DNA of 64,000 nucleotides from assembly GCA_029531795.1 (NCBI GenBank), contig JAPEIS010000011.1:1674001-1738000 (forward strand), read 5' to 3'. The notes beneath the pieces are model-generated. The model was not told the origin of the DNA and ran no database searches. It saw only the letters and a list, made by a program, of their open reading frames with translations. The position numbers and the translations under genes are program-made. Positions 22,957 through 34,338 of this stretch are shown in pieces (positions within the stretch are counted from its first letter, which is position 1; every line of letters starts with the position of its first letter). Source of the stretch: Sclerotinia nivalis. Taxonomy: Eukaryota; Ascomycota; Leotiomycetes; Helotiales; Sclerotiniaceae.

Positions 22957-23193
22957 TGTCACGGGGTCAGGGCCGGGCCACTGGACCGGCCCCTTTAGTA
23001 GGCTCCACCTGTCCGATCCAGCACCGAGCGGGGTACGCTCGGTGATCGTACCCTGTAAGAGCGCTAGGGCTCGGAGCCCTAGCACACACAAATGTATTTA
23101 AAGGAAACGTTCCTTCTGTAGAAACGTAGCTCTTCGAGCTACGTCTTACCAATAAAAGTGATTTCTGTTATCCTGTCTGCTGCCTCCGTGATA
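22957..23193. mobile_element. G+C-rich solo LTR, not RIP-mutated
   Basis: 237 bp starting TGTCACGGGGTCAGG and ending CTGCCTCCGTGATA, flanked by the 5-bp duplication AAGTA (22952-22956, 23194-23198). It carries many CpG and CpA sites and is strikingly G+C-rich against its surroundings. Four perfect hairpins: arms GGGCCGG (22970-22992), CACCGAGCG (23022-23044), GCTAGGGCTC (23063-23083) and ACGTAGCTC (23124-23144). A TATTTAAA element (23095-23102) and an AATAAA signal (near 23152) read on the plus strand. The internal element is absent, so it is a solo LTR left by LTR-LTR recombination. Confidence 0.9.
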
Positions 23194-23198
23194 AAGTA

Positions 23199-23490
23199 AT
23201 TGATAAAGAAATTGTAATTATACAAAAGCAATCAATAAAGAAAATACAATCAAAAACAAATACAAAAGCCTGCGAATAAATATAATCGTATAAAAGCAAT
23301 CAGAGATCAGAGGTTGCACAAAAACGAATAAAAAAGCTGCGCAAAAGCAGATAAGAAATACAATTATATAAAAGCAGACGAGTTACGACGGTGCAAAAGC
23401 AATCGAAAACAGATACAGAAGCCTACAAATGATTTGGTAAGATTAAATCACTTTGTAAAGTGATGGAGCTTTTGAAAGAGTAATATAAAT
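23199..23490 (-). other. Gy1-a 5' leader with degenerate short repeats
   Basis: Between the 5' LTR and gag. The plus strand shows many irregularly spaced ACAAAAGC or AAAAGCA units (element sense GCTTTTGT). The same pattern is in Gy1-b (34070-34290), Gy1-c (46020-46235) and Gy1-d (62660-62880). No gene is recognised. Confidence 0.6.
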
Positions 23491-23587
23491 TATTACAATA
23501 AAGGAAAAGATATATATAGAGTTGATTTATAATTGTACTACAAAAAGAAAAAGAAAGTCAAGGAAGTGATCTGACTATATAGAAGTG
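23491..23587 (-). repeat. 5' LTR of Gy1-a, inner part
   Basis: Starts TATTACAATAAAGG on the plus strand (mutated TGTCACGGTGAGGG) and runs to the LINE insertion point in CTATATAGAAGTG. The other part is at 27303-27383. Confidence 0.9.
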
Positions 23588-23602
23588 TGTGTGTGTGTGT
23601 GA

Positions 23603-24480
23603 TATTTTTCGTCCGAGGCTCTGTGTGAAGTACAGGCCTCAAATTCCCAATTGGGATAAAGGACGCCAGGGGAGAAAGGCCCTTGGGTTTCTAATTAGTT
23701 AATCTAAGTTTATTAGTATTATTATATATACTAAATGCTTCAGTAGAGTTTATATGATTATTGTTGTGTATTGAGTTAATCCTTTAAGTAGATATTTCAG
23801 TTGTCCTCTATAATATAGTTAGATTCCTCGATTCCTGATCTTTTCTTCTTTGTTATTGCAATTGAGCTTTTTAGTATATTTTGTTAATATAAAGTTTTTT
23901 TTTTTTTTTAAAGTTTATACAAATTCAATCTTTCCGAACTAAAAACTCAATATTTTATACAAAAAGAATCCAAAAATAAAATAAGATAAAAATAAAAATC
24001 AAAGTAATCTTTCAATTTATAAATTGTATAAGGAATTGAGGATATATATTCTAATAGAATCTTATAGATTTGAATCAAGTTATTAATTTCGTTGCTTTTT
24101 TTATATTTCTTAAAAGATAAAGGATGACTTTAGATAATAATAACTTTGAAAGGGTTTTTTGAGTATTTCTAATTTTACAAAAGTAAAAATGAAAAAGGGA
24201 TTTTCTTTTTCTATATGAGTATAATATATAAGTATTTTCGTGATTGAATTGATTGTAATATATTGTGAAATCGTTGTATTGAGATTTAATTGTTAGAATA
24301 TATCTTAATATTGTTCATTCAAAAGAAAGTATAATCGATTGATTATTATAAATTATAAAAAGATCATTATAGTTTAATAGTATTATAATTGTTTATAATC
24401 TTGATTTTGTTAATTTAGTATTCGATTTAGCAATCCTTTTTAAGGAAGTGAAAATATAAATAGAATCAGATGAAGATAGG
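23603..24480 (-). other. 3' untranslated region of the LINE
   Basis: Follows the RNase H domain on the minus strand. 23603-23700 is G+C-richer and better preserved (CCTGGCGTCCTTTATCCC on the minus strand); the rest is A+T-rich with a T run at 23890-23911. No gene is recognised. Confidence 0.6.
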
Positions 24481-24925
24481 AATGCTGTTTTTTCTTTAGT
24501 TGTTTTGTTTGTTGTTTCGTTTTCGGGGATATCTAAATACCCAGGAATCTATCGGATTCGAATTGAACTAAGGCAGATATATAGCAAATAAGGTTTGAGG
24601 GGTTAAGCTGTAGTTAATTTGCAGAATTCTTCAAATATCAATTGAAAGGATCTAATCGAATGAGAATCTAAATGTATAGTAATCTTCAGATTATCTAAGA
24701 AAATCCAAAAGTTTGTAATAAATTTAATTGAGGGTAATTGAATTGCTATCTGAGCATTTTTCAGAATTGTAATTGTTTTGGTATCGAAGATTTCAGTATT
24801 ATAGTTTAATAAGAAAACTTATCGATTCATTTGCAAATTGTATTGATAAATTATTGATTTATTTTCTATAATATTATTTAGAGTTTTGCTTTTTGAATTA
24901 TCAGAGAAAACTTGTAGATCACTTT
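24480..24925 (-). pseudogene. LINE RNase H domain
   Basis: Minus strand starts VFSDNSKS where LINE RNase H has 'xYTDGSKxxxGxxG': the Gly after the first catalytic Asp is Asn. It ends IPGYLDIPENETTNKTTKE, the family's 'WIPGHxxIPGNExADxxAKxA'. The Trp codon is TAG, Gly of PGN is Glu, and the Asp of the terminal AD is Asn. All are G to A changes. Degrades RNA in the RNA-DNA hybrid during target-primed reverse transcription; inactive. Confidence 0.82.
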
Positions 24926-25034
24926 TTGAAATTATATATATAAATCTTTCGAAATCTTTAGTTGTTCGTTTTTTCGAACAATCGAAAGGATTATTGATTT
25001 TGGTTTTCGTAATGATATATAATTCTTTATTTTT

Positions 25035-25700
25035 TCAAGGGGAAAGTGCAATTGAATTAATATATTCGGTTTTTGGAAAGGTTAGGATAATTCTTGAAAA
25101 CCTTGATTCGGTAGTTTTGATACTAATTTTAGCTAGGATATTTTTGGTTCGAATTCGAAGAAGGTGTTTAAGATCGAGCCAAGTTGTTCGAATTGTAAAG
25201 CTTTGGGATATCAGATTGAATTTTATTTCAGAGGGTATCAGATTTGATTTCTTATATAAAATAGTAGTATTAGTTATACAGAATATAGAAAGAATTGCTT
25301 GAGTATTAATTAGTATAATTTTATTCAAAAGTTTCAAATATTTATTTATTTGATTCGAGATTGTGAAGTTTCGATTTCGTTTTTTAATTCGATCAAGTTA
25401 TTAAGTTTCAATTGCAAAATAGTATTTTTTTAAAATATAAATAGTAATTGTTTTTTGAAGTAATATTGATAGGATATTTCGAGTTGTTTTTTCAAGCAAA
25501 TATAAAGCATTTGCAATTGTAAAGGCTTTAATTGTAAGGATTTGGATATAAGATTTGAAATTCAATTCTTTATCGAAGTAGATTTCTAATTATTTTAATG
25601 GATCTGGTTTCTTCGTTATTGAAAGATTTTCTATATAAATAGTAAGGCTTTCGATATTTTTCCTGAAATCTTTGTAGAAATGTATCAGTTCAGATTTCTT
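25035..25700 (-). pseudogene. LINE thumb and connector region
   Basis: The open segment 25035-25337 on the minus strand reads NTQAILSIFCITNTTILYKKSNLIPSEI, LISQSFTIRTTWLDLKHLLRIRTKN and SRIILTFPKTEYINSIALSP. It matches the stretch between RT and RNase H in Tad1-like LINEs ('GAFRTTPxxxLxxxxxLxPxxxxLxxxxxRxxxRLxxLxxxHPLxxR'). Upstream are LKWLxIYFDKELNFKSYI and TIANALYLLEKTTRN, typical of the RT thumb. Confidence 0.78.
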
Positions 25701-26640
25701 AGGATCGAAAGTGATCTTTTCAGATTTGCTTTAATTCAAAGTTTTTAGTATTTTAGATCGTAATTGATTATAATTGGATTATAAACTTGAAGAAAAAGCT
25801 ATTAGTGCAATATTATTTGTATATTCAAATCTTTGAATAGGATTGTTTAACTAAAACAAAGAAATTATATAAAGTATGAAAAGAATAGACGAAATTGAAA
25901 AGTCTTGTAGCAAACCATATCCAATATTAGTATTGGACTTTATTTCGTTGTCAAATTAAATATGAATTGATCGATTTGTTGAAAACGATTGTATCTATTG
26001 AATTAGATTGTCAGACTATTTTTGTTTTTTGAGTCGATGGATTAAGTGTTCTGAAAGAATAATATCAAAAGTATTTTTGATATTTATAATTAATAAAGTA
26101 GTTTTAGAATTTGAATTCAAAGTTATTTTTATATTATATATAAGGCAAGTTGTGAGATCTATCGATGAATATAGAGGAAGTACTCCGAATTGTTATTTGG
26201 TTAGTATTTTGAAGGTTATAATAATCCAAGATATCTTTTTAACGATTAAATATTCGAAATCTTTTTCTAATATCGAAAGTAGGATTATTAGTTTATAGGA
26301 TTTGGGATTTATATAATCTGATTTGTTTGGTTTTGAGATGATAATTACAATTGTTGATCGAAAGTATTCAAAGTGATGGTTTATTTCAAGATATTTTTGA
26401 AAAAGTTGTAGAATGCTAGATTCAATTTGTAGTTATACTAATTGTAATATCTTGATTGAGATTTCGTTTATATTAGAAGCTATATTATTTGTATTGAAGA
26501 TAGCAATTTGAATATTTTGAATCGTAATTTCAGGGAATAGGATAGAATAAATAGAGATTGTAAAAGAATCGAAAGGGATATTATTAATCTCAATTATATT
26601 TGTTAGTAGATTATTAATGAATAGATTTCTTTTGGCTTGA
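25700..26640 (-). pseudogene. LINE reverse transcriptase
   Basis: Blocks in order on the minus strand: STIVIIISKPNKSDYINPKSYKLIILLSILEKDFEYLI (family 'PKPxKxDxxxPxxYRPIxLLxxxxKxxExxI'), FGVLPLYSSIDLTTCLIYNI, ILFILYIISLF after a decayed GLPQGSP block (GLLQDFS), then FEYTNNIAL at 25806-25829. YTNN replaces YADD: both catalytic Asp codons are AAT and the Ala is Thr, three G to A transitions in one motif. Followed by LTFDPKKSELIHF-like sequence (ITFDPKKSELIHF). Needed for target-primed reverse transcription; dead here. Confidence 0.9.
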
Positions 26641-26899
26641 ATAGTTGTGGTAAGAGAGTGATTTAAAAGGTTTGCTAAAGGAGGAGTTCGATATGTTTCA
26701 ATTGATTGATATTATTTTGTTATTTTAAAGATATCCTTTATTTCTTTAATTGAATCAAGTTTAGATAATCAAAATTCCTTTTTTGTTTTCTTAACAATCT
26801 TTCGAAGATTCTGTTTTGATTCTATAAAGCTATTCGTTTGATTTTCCTAAATAGTTGTTCGATAGATCTCATTCCACTATAGTTGATCTGTATTTCGAT

Positions 26900-27302
26900 C
26901 GAATAATCTTTGAGTTGATTCTATATATATTAATTATATCGATTGAATAATATTCAAAGCTAAATTATCAAGATTAAAAGTTATAGATAAAAATTGGAAA
27001 TCTAGATTCGTTAGGTTTTCTGTTAATAAAGTTGAAAAGAGCTTTTCATTAAGTATATCAATTTGTAATCTTCGGATTGGATCTTGAAATTTTGTATTCC
27101 AATTCAAAATTGTTAATAAAGATTTGTGATTGGAAATTGTATCAAAGTAAGAAGCGAGTATTGTATTAGCTATATATGATCCTGAAAGGAATGTAAGATC
27201 GAGAACATTACCCAAATCGTGAGTAGCTTCGCCGATTGTGGAAAGAAAATTGAAGGAATGATTATCTAGCCAATTTGTAAAAAGCTCTGTAAGGTTAGAG
27301 CG
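26900..27302 (-). pseudogene. LINE endonuclease, C-terminal part
   Basis: Minus strand reads LTELFTNWLDNHSFNFLSTIGEATHDLGNVLDLTFLSGSYIAN, then YFDTISNHKSLLTILNW. This is the C-terminal half of the APE-like endonuclease ('LxxWxxxxxLxLLNxxxxxTHxRGxxxSxIDLTxxS' and 'SDHxPL'). The catalytic Asp of SDH is Asn. The opening reads on through the target duplication into the Gy1 LTR and C3 up to 27443; that N-terminal extension is not LINE sequence. Truncation falls inside this domain at 27302. Confidence 0.88.
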
Positions 27303-27383
27303 GACTATATAGAAGTGAGTGCATATATATATGCTTAAGGCACACATGATCACGTGCAGGTGAAGGGAGATGAATCTGTAACA
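27303..27383 (-). repeat. 5' LTR of Gy1-a, outer part
   Basis: Starts with the LINE target duplication (27303-27317), continues through CTTAAGGCACACATGATCACGTGCAGG and ends GAATCTGTAACA; followed by GAACC. Less mutated than the 3' LTR at 16586-16748. Confidence 0.9.
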
Positions 27384-27388
27384 GAACC

Positions 27389-28028
27389 TATAGAATATTA
27401 ATAATAGAATTATAGAGATTGAATAAAAATAATCATGAATCATCTATTATATTATACTTATACAAATATAACATCATTATAATATTATACAAAATTAATA
27501 AAATTTGTTTGTATATATATATAATATCAACTAATTCGTGATTATTATTATAATATCCTTCTATTCAAAAATCTATAATGAAACAAAAACTAATTAATTT
27601 ATTATTGATTCTTTTTACTCTTTTTCTTTTTTTCGATATCTCTCCTCTTTTCGATTCTGGATATAAAAGTGATATCATTCAAAATTAAACAGGAAACCGA
27701 TTGTATATATCTACAAACGAATTCTCTCGAATTAATATACAATCGAAGCTCTTATCAATCCACTTTTGTATAATTAGTATTATATAAGATACTAATTGGA
27801 AATAGGATTTATCTACTAATTGATCATATAAATATACAAACAAATTTCATCGAAATTATATACAATCGAAGCTCTCCTCTGTTCATTCTTATACAATAAC
27901 TATAAGAATCTAGATCATCAAAAATATCACCTTAGTAATAATTAAGATTATTATACTACAAGGTAAAAAATAAGATAACTTACTTTTCAAACCTTTTTGG
28001 GTCATACTTTTCCTTTTCCAATCTTATT
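27389..28028 (+). mobile_element. Copia element C3, segment 2 (3' region)
   Basis: Continues C3 after Gy1-a, colinear with 9215-9835 of C2. It begins TATAGAATATTAATAATAG and contains the first half of the 1.1-kb copia 3' region. Interrupted at 28029 by Gy1-b, with CTTAT duplicated (28024-28028, 34502-34506). No protein is expected on the plus strand. Confidence 0.9.
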
Positions 28029-28162
28029 ATCACGGTGAGGGAAAAGGTATATGTAGGGTTGATCTATAGTTGTACTACGAGGAGAGGAAGAAGGTCAAGG
28101 AGGTGATCTGATTATATAGAAGTGAGTGTATATATATAGGTGAAGGGAGATGAATCTATAAT
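28029..28162 (-). repeat. 3' LTR of Gy1-b, internally deleted
   Basis: 134 bp instead of 163. The paired palindromes (GCCTTAGGC and CACATGATCATGTG) present in the 5' LTR are missing between GTGTATATATA and GGTGAAGGG. Confidence 0.9.
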
Positions 28163-28584
28163 AGTATCTCTTTCTCAAAAAACCTATTTGATCCCAAATG
28201 AGCGTTAGAAAATAAAAAAAAGTAAAGAAAAAATATAGATCTTTTTCTTTAATTAAATCTCTAAACAAAAATGTATGATATCCCTTAATAATATTATATT
28301 TCTAAATGTTATATTTTCTATTATAATAATATATAATATATCTTTAGATGAAACGAATAATCTTGATATGAATGGATTTTCGTAGAGTGGGTATAGTAAT
28401 TGTATTATATAACTCTGGTTGCAAATTTTGTGATTCCGGTTGTAATATAGTAGTGTCGGGGTACTTTAGGATCTAAATTGGTAGTTTTGGTTTCTTTAGA
28501 TGAAAATAATAATATTCGATAAGAACCTTCTTGTTATCTTTTAAGTTATTAATTGGTTGCCAAATTGTTGTATAATATCTTTAT

Positions 28585-31430
28585 TTGATCAAATAATAAT
28601 AGCTATCTTTATCGTGATTATCTAGAACTCCTTTAAATATCTATTTTTGAACAGATTCATTTTTATCATTGTTTTGCTTCAAAACTTTGTTTTGTGTAGT
28701 TAGGGATTCTGATTCGTTAATCATTGTTTGAATCAGGAAGTGAGGATTAGTATAGATTGAAAGTAAAAAAGAATAATGAAAAACAAAGAAGATTTTAATA
28801 TTTTTAGGTAATTGAACAAAACAAATATGAAGATAAATCTTGATAATCTTGTAAAGATTGATTTATTTATTATTTAGCTTTTTTGTTTTATACAAGGTCT
28901 TTATATTCTTGGTATTGATGTAAACTTTCTGATCGATTATATAACAAAATGAATCAGAACGATAACGATTAATATAATTCTTATAAATAATAATTGTCTG
29001 TTATACAAAAGTACAAAGTTGCTTCAAGATACGTTTTATACAATCTGTGATCCGATTTTCTTTAAAGAATTTCTGTTTTTGTATTAGAATTATATCCGAC
29101 GGGTAAGGTTTATTAGGTTTAATGCTTAAGTATAGATAAAAGCTATAATTAATAAAGAAGAATAAATAATCAATCGTTTTAGAAATTATATTATTGAATA
29201 CAAACTTGGTTAAGAGTAGCTAATCTAATCAATTGTCTTGGTAATAATTAACAAAAGCTTATAAATACTGCTTCAGAACCGAATTAATATATTTGGTCTA
29301 ACCATCTATTTGAGAATGAAAAGCTGAAAAATGCTTTAAAATAACTCCTAATCGCTCCGAGAATTGTAATTAGAATCCTGATACGAATTGTATTCCTCGA
29401 TCGAAAATGATATTGTCCGGAAGTCTATAAAGTATATAAATACAATTGATGAAGATATCGATTAACTTTTTTATTGTTAGTATATATATATCAATGAAAT
29501 GTCTTATTTTAATTAGTTTGTAGATTATCATTAAGATATATTTATAAATAGAATTATAGCGAGTATAGTTTAGAAACAGCGTAATATAATCGATTGAAAT
29601 ATTAAACTATATACGAAAAGGGATAGGTAACGATTTCAAAAATCCGGGAGGCATCGATTTAAACAATTTAATACAAATACAAAGTTTATAGGCCTTTATA
29701 TAAGATACGATTTCCAAATGCATATTAAATTATCAATATATACGAAAAACAAAATCGATCGTTTTAGTTCGATTAGGATAACCGATAGAATCAGAAGAAT
29801 GAGTCCAATAGATAATTTGAAGTTTGAATTTATTGTTTAATAGAATCTAAAGCTTATTCCGGTAGTAAATTCTATTATTTTGGATCGAACAATCCTATAT
29901 AGCGATCCGAAGAGTCTTACAATACTTTTTTGATTATTTAATTACTAATAAATCATTAAAAGCAAAGATGAATTGATCTGCGATATTAGATCTAATATAT
30001 ATTGTATCGATTAGGATATCAATTGGTTGATCGTGGAGTGGTATTATTGTCTTTATTGGTACCAAATTGATATACCCAATCAAATCTTTATAAAGGTCAA
30101 CATCAAAACGATCCTAAAGGAGGATAATATGTTTTCGATTCTTTAGACATTTATCATTTGGATTAAAGCGATACAATCGATCTTTGTGTTTTCTATTTAG
30201 TACATTTGATCGAATAGTTTTATTTTTTGGTCGATAGATTATACAGAAATTATATTAAAATAGAAATTCAAATTATTATATCTGCTATTAATTGAAAGCC
30301 TTTATAATTATAAAATACTCGAGGTTTTTATAATCAATAAGAATTTCGAATTCTTTTTATAAATCCTGAAATTTCGGGCATTATTCTTTCATTGCCTTGA
30401 TAATAGCGAATAGTTCTTTATTATAAATCTCATAATTGTATTCCATTGCTATATACTTAGATAAAAAATAAGCGATTAGATACAAAACATTATTATTATT
30501 ATATTGTAAAAGGACTTTTTCTGAAGCCTAATCGAAAGCATCAGTTTCCAAAACAATTTTCCATTTGTAGTCGAAGTATACTAAAACCGGCGTTGTTGTG
30601 AAAGCTTTTTTTAAAGTATTAAAAGTTTTCGTATGATTTGTAATCCAATCCTATATAATGTTCTTTTACAAAAAGTTGTTGAAAAAACAACAAATCTTTG
30701 AAAAATCTTTTATAAAACACTAATAGAAATTAACGAAGCCAAGAAATCGTTGTAAATCCTTTATATACAAAAGCAACTTCCAAGATATGATAGCTGTAAC
30801 CTTTTCTTGATTTATTTCGATATCTTCGATTGTAATAATAAGATCTAAATACTTTGTTTTCATGATTTCGAACTCGCATTTATTAATATCAATCTATAAT
30901 CCAGCGTTTATTAACTTTTGAACTATTTGATAAATATACTCTTTATGTTTTATAAAATTATCAAAATAGATTAAAACATCATCGAGATATACAATACAAT
31001 ACTTATTCAACTCATCGAAAAACGTATAATTAATATAATATTGGAACAATACAAATATATTACAAAAACTAAAAAGTATAATTAGAGATTCAAAAAGACC
31101 AAAACGAATAATAAATGCAATTTTCTATTCATTTTTTTCAACGATTCGCAATTTATTGAATACTATAATGATATCAAGTTTGGTATAAATTTTTATATTA
31201 TAAAGAACGTTTAACATTTCGTAAACAATAAATAATGAATAACGATTCTTTATAATAACATTATTGAATCTTTAATAATCTTGATAGATATAGACCCCCC
31301 TTTTAGGCTTGGCAATCAACAACAAAGAAGAGATGTACTGTAACTTCGATTCCTAAATGAATCTTTTGAAGAGATTATCATCGAGTTATTTGTATACTAT
31401 TATCAACTTTATTAGCGATAAAGAGCAGTT
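28585..31430 (-). pseudogene. Pol of Gy1-b: RT, RNase H, integrase, chromodomain
   Basis: Minus strand, from high to low coordinates. RT about 31430-30740: LFDELNKYCIVYLDDVLIYFDN with the YLDD active site intact at 30978-30989, the only fully preserved catalytic motif among the RT copies here. RNase H about 30590-30370: ELFAIIKAMKE-type end. Integrase about 29780-29080: PDNIIFDRGIQF keeps the second catalytic Asp that Gy1-a has lost. Chromodomain about 28660-28585: IFKGVLDNHDKDSYYYLIK-like. Stops interrupt all domains, so no full product is possible. Confidence 0.85.
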
Positions 31431-32179
31431 TTTGAAATAAAATAGCTTTTTATTAAATATCAATTCAATCTTATGATCCCAGATTCAACGAAACGATAAC
31501 CTATCTATATAATATAAAAGAAAAACAAAAAGTTTATTTTGTAATTATATAGAAAATCTTTATTGTATTTGATCGTTATTAAAGAAAGATTTGCCAGTTA
31601 AAAATTTATCGATATCAACCTCAAAGACCTTCTGCAGATGAAACGATTTATAGCAATCGTATACAAAATTATAAAATTGTAATAGAGTTTTAGAGAGTAT
31701 CTCTATTATATTATCCTACTTTTGTAAAATCGATCGAAAATCCCCTTTTGTAAGTATCGAGAATAATATAGTTTATTGTAAATAATCTTATTCAATAGCT
31801 TTCTATATAATATCCAATTCATTCTATATTAATTAGATAGCCCAAATATTATTTTGTTAATAGAACAAAACAAAGCTAGAAATTTGTAATCAATGAATAT
31901 TATCTATATTTGAGCTTGTATTCTTGTAAACAAATATAAAGAATTCCCTAATAGAAAACAAGAGCAAATGGTTTTTTGGATTATAAACAAAGTAATATCG
32001 ATTTGCAATCTTCAAAATCGATTTTGGATATAAACAATTGAGAATCATCTATACTTGATTATTTGATTCCTTACAATGCTTTGTTGGATAATGATTTATA
32101 TCAAACATCAGATCTTGTTGAAATTCGAGGTCAATAGAAGAATCGTCAGATTGTAATATATAATCCTCGTTTGGTATCT

Positions 32180-32420
32180 TTTCGATAGAAGGTTTTTTAT
32201 AAAGAGCTTCTTTAGAAACAGAAAGTATTTGAATAAGTAAACAATCGATATCGTTCTTTAGATAATCCTTGATATATAGAAAGCAGTATTTAATAGCCTC
32301 ATTTAACGAAAAGTTATAAAAGGTTTTTTAAGAAGCAGAAAGTATTTGAATAGATAAAGAGTCGGTATCATTCTTTGAATAATCCTCAATATAAAGAGAG
32401 CGATATTTATAATCTATACA
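32180..32420 (-). repeat. Tandem duplication of about 120 bp in Gy1-b pol spacer
   Basis: Two diverged copies: about 32185-32295 (GGTTTTTTATAAAGAGCTTC...GAAAGCAGTATTTAATAG) and about 32317-32420 (GGTTTTTTAAGAAGCAG...GAGCGATATTTATAATC). Gy1-a (20790-20900) and Gy1-c (43880-43990) have one copy. It lies between protease and RT. Confidence 0.75.
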
Positions 32421-32734
32421 TTTAGCTTTTATATTAAGATCGATAAAGAATTTATCTAAAGATTCAATAACATCGACAATCTATTATAGAATAACTTTTG
32501 CTAGATCCTTTTGTTCCTTGACCGGAGATAGGATCGTTGGCACGATAACTGACTTTAAATTATAACACGCCGAACAATTGAAAACACAATAATTTGAAAA
32601 GAATATTAAATTCATCTTTGTTCAATTGATAATAGGATTGTAGCATTGCAATCACAATAAATTAAAGATTAATAATATCTTTAATGAAAACTAAATAATA
32701 TAAAAAGATCAATACTTATAATGATTCCTTATAG

Positions 32735-32920
32735 CAATTTCCATTACAAAATGTTCTATAATTCTATTAGTAATCTTTCCATTAGCAAATCGAAGTTTGT
32801 AAGGAAAAAGTAAGAGTTGTATTTCAATATTGTATTTAAGGACAAAAAAACGATTAGTAAAAACTTCTTCAAAACATTTATTATCAATAAGACTTATAAT
32901 AATAAAAGGGTTTTCATATA
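32735..32920 (-). pseudogene. Aspartic protease remnant (Gy1-b)
   Basis: Minus-strand equivalent of the LIDNGYS region of Gy1-c and Gy2. The opening on the opposite strand at 32830-33084 is a shadow of it. Active-site motif decayed. Assignment rests on colinearity. Confidence 0.5.
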
Positions 32921-33189
32921 TAAAAAATATAATAGTTTTAATAAATAAAGATTTGTTATTTATAAAATTGAACTATAATAACTCATATCTATCCATTCCT
33001 CGATTTACCTTCTTACTCTTAGTATTTCTTTACAAACGATTTTTCACAAAGATTAATCTTTTCCCTATTCAGGACTTTCCTTAATTAAACCAAATATAAA
33101 GACAATTTCCTCTAATTCGATATAATCTTATTATTGTATCTAATTCAAATATTATTAACCTTATACCCAATTACCAATATATCCTCCTC

Positions 33190-34010
33190 GAAATCCACTA
33201 CAATTATTGTTAAACCTATTAACATCTTGAAAAGCCGGAACGATAATACATTAAACAAAGACCAGATTAATTGAAGCAACAACATTATAATTGGAAAAAG
33301 CATTAATAGAAATCTATTTATCAAAAAAAAAATTTTGTTGATATTATAAATGATATAATAATCAATCTAAAGATAACCGATCCTACTACAACAATTGCAA
33401 AAAACTACAGGATTAAACTTCTTTTTCTTATTTTGTTAATCTTTTTGCTATTATTCTTTCTGTTTTATTATATCAAAATCTATAGGATTATCATTATTAA
33501 TAACAAATACATTACCAGAATTTTTGTTATAATATTTAATATTATAAAGGTTTTGATTCCAAATAAAGAATTATAAATCGATTATTCAGCAAAATTGCAA
33601 GTTCAACTTCTAGAATTGATAATCCTTTTGATAAACAAGAATATTAGATTTTTCGCCTTTAAAAACAAACAAATCCTTCTAAATTTAGCAAGGAATAATC
33701 GATTTCTAATTAATAACAATACTACCGATATCCAGTTAAATTTGTTTGCTGATCAAAATGCAAAGAAGCCCAACATTTTCTGTTTTGAATTCCTCGATCT
33801 TATTTGTTTAAATAATAATATCAATAATTTGAATAATAAAGCAATCTTCGATAATAAAGAAAATATAATTCAAATAAACAATTTGTTTATCAAAACCGAT
33901 AACAAGGTTTGGTATCACCAAAATATTCAATTCTGTTAGGATTTATATAATAATAAACCATTAACCGAAGACTCGTTAAATTCTAATACGAACTCCCTTG
34001 ATAAAAGTAA
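33190..34010 (-). pseudogene. Gag of Gy1-b with 390-bp internal deletion
   Basis: Minus-strand gag. The N-terminal part (about 34010-33590) matches 45950-45520 of Gy1-c; the frame then jumps at about 33560 from the counterpart of 45518 to that of 45128, removing the central helix block (LIKLDKLYISVDIE...) seen in the other copies. The C-terminal region with the decayed zinc knuckle follows. AAATAAAGAATT-like sequence at both edges suggests deletion by short homology. Confidence 0.65.
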
Positions 34011-34338
34011 AAGTCGTATTACCAACAAATGTAAAACCAGAAGTTATTATAAAAAGAATTACAATTGTATATATAAAATACAATCATACAAAAACAATCA
34101 AAAACAAATACAGAAGTCTACAAATAAATATAATCATATAGAAATAATCAAAGATCAAAAACTGTATAAAAGCAAATAAAAAAGCTGTACAAAAGCAGAT
34201 AAGAAATACAACTGTACAAAAGCAGATGAATTATAATAGTGCAAAAGTAGTCGAAAACAAGTACAGAAGCCTGCAGATGATTTGACAAGACTAAATCACT
34301 TTGTAAAGTAATGGGGCTTTTGAAAGAATAATATAAAT

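Larger units (their letters stand above)
23588..27302 (-). mobile_element. 5'-truncated Tad1-like LINE
   Basis: 3.7-kb non-LTR retrotransposon on the minus strand inside the 5' LTR of Gy1-a. Flanked by a 15-bp target duplication GACTATATAGAAGTG (23573-23587 and 27303-27317), much longer than the 5 bp made by the LTR elements and typical of target-primed integration. From its 5' end it has part of the endonuclease, then reverse transcriptase and RNase H; ORF1 and the endonuclease N-terminus are missing (5' truncation). Its 3' end is a CA-repeat tail (GT run at 23587-23602). RT, a connecting domain and a terminal RNase H place it in the Tad1/I-like group. Confidence 0.9.
16586..27383 (-). mobile_element. 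Gypsy chromodomain element Gy1-a (with two insertions)
   Basis: Ty3/gypsy element read on the minus strand: 5' LTR at the right (23491-23587 and 27318-27383, split by the LINE), gag, protease, RT, RNase H, integrase, chromodomain, 3' LTR at the left (16586-16748). Gag, PR, RT, RH, IN order defines Ty3/gypsy. Without the LINE, its target duplication and the 237-bp solo LTR, the length is about 6.8 kb, equal to Gy1-c. Flanked by GAACC on both sides. It sits in copia C3. Confidence 0.93.

Noticed and set aside
22708..23152. Overlapping openings of 60-127 codons on both strands across the G+C-rich segment
   Set aside because: They run across the solo LTR ends. Only the 22708-22950 part on the minus strand is gag; the rest is fortuitous.
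23210..23440. CRISPR-like short repeats
   Set aside because: Units are degenerate, unevenly spaced and lie in a retrotransposon leader; no identical repeat with spacers and no cas gene.
23587..23602. GT-repeat as an independent microsatellite
   Set aside because: It sits exactly at the LINE 3' junction and is better explained as its tail.
24886..25302. Plus-strand opening of 138 codons in the LINE
   Set aside because: It is antisense to the RNase H and connector domains, which carry the recognisable motifs.
33595..33939. 114-codon opening shared with 45546-45881
   Set aside because: Antisense shadow of the gag N-terminus of Gy1-b and Gy1-c; the sense strand has the gag pattern.
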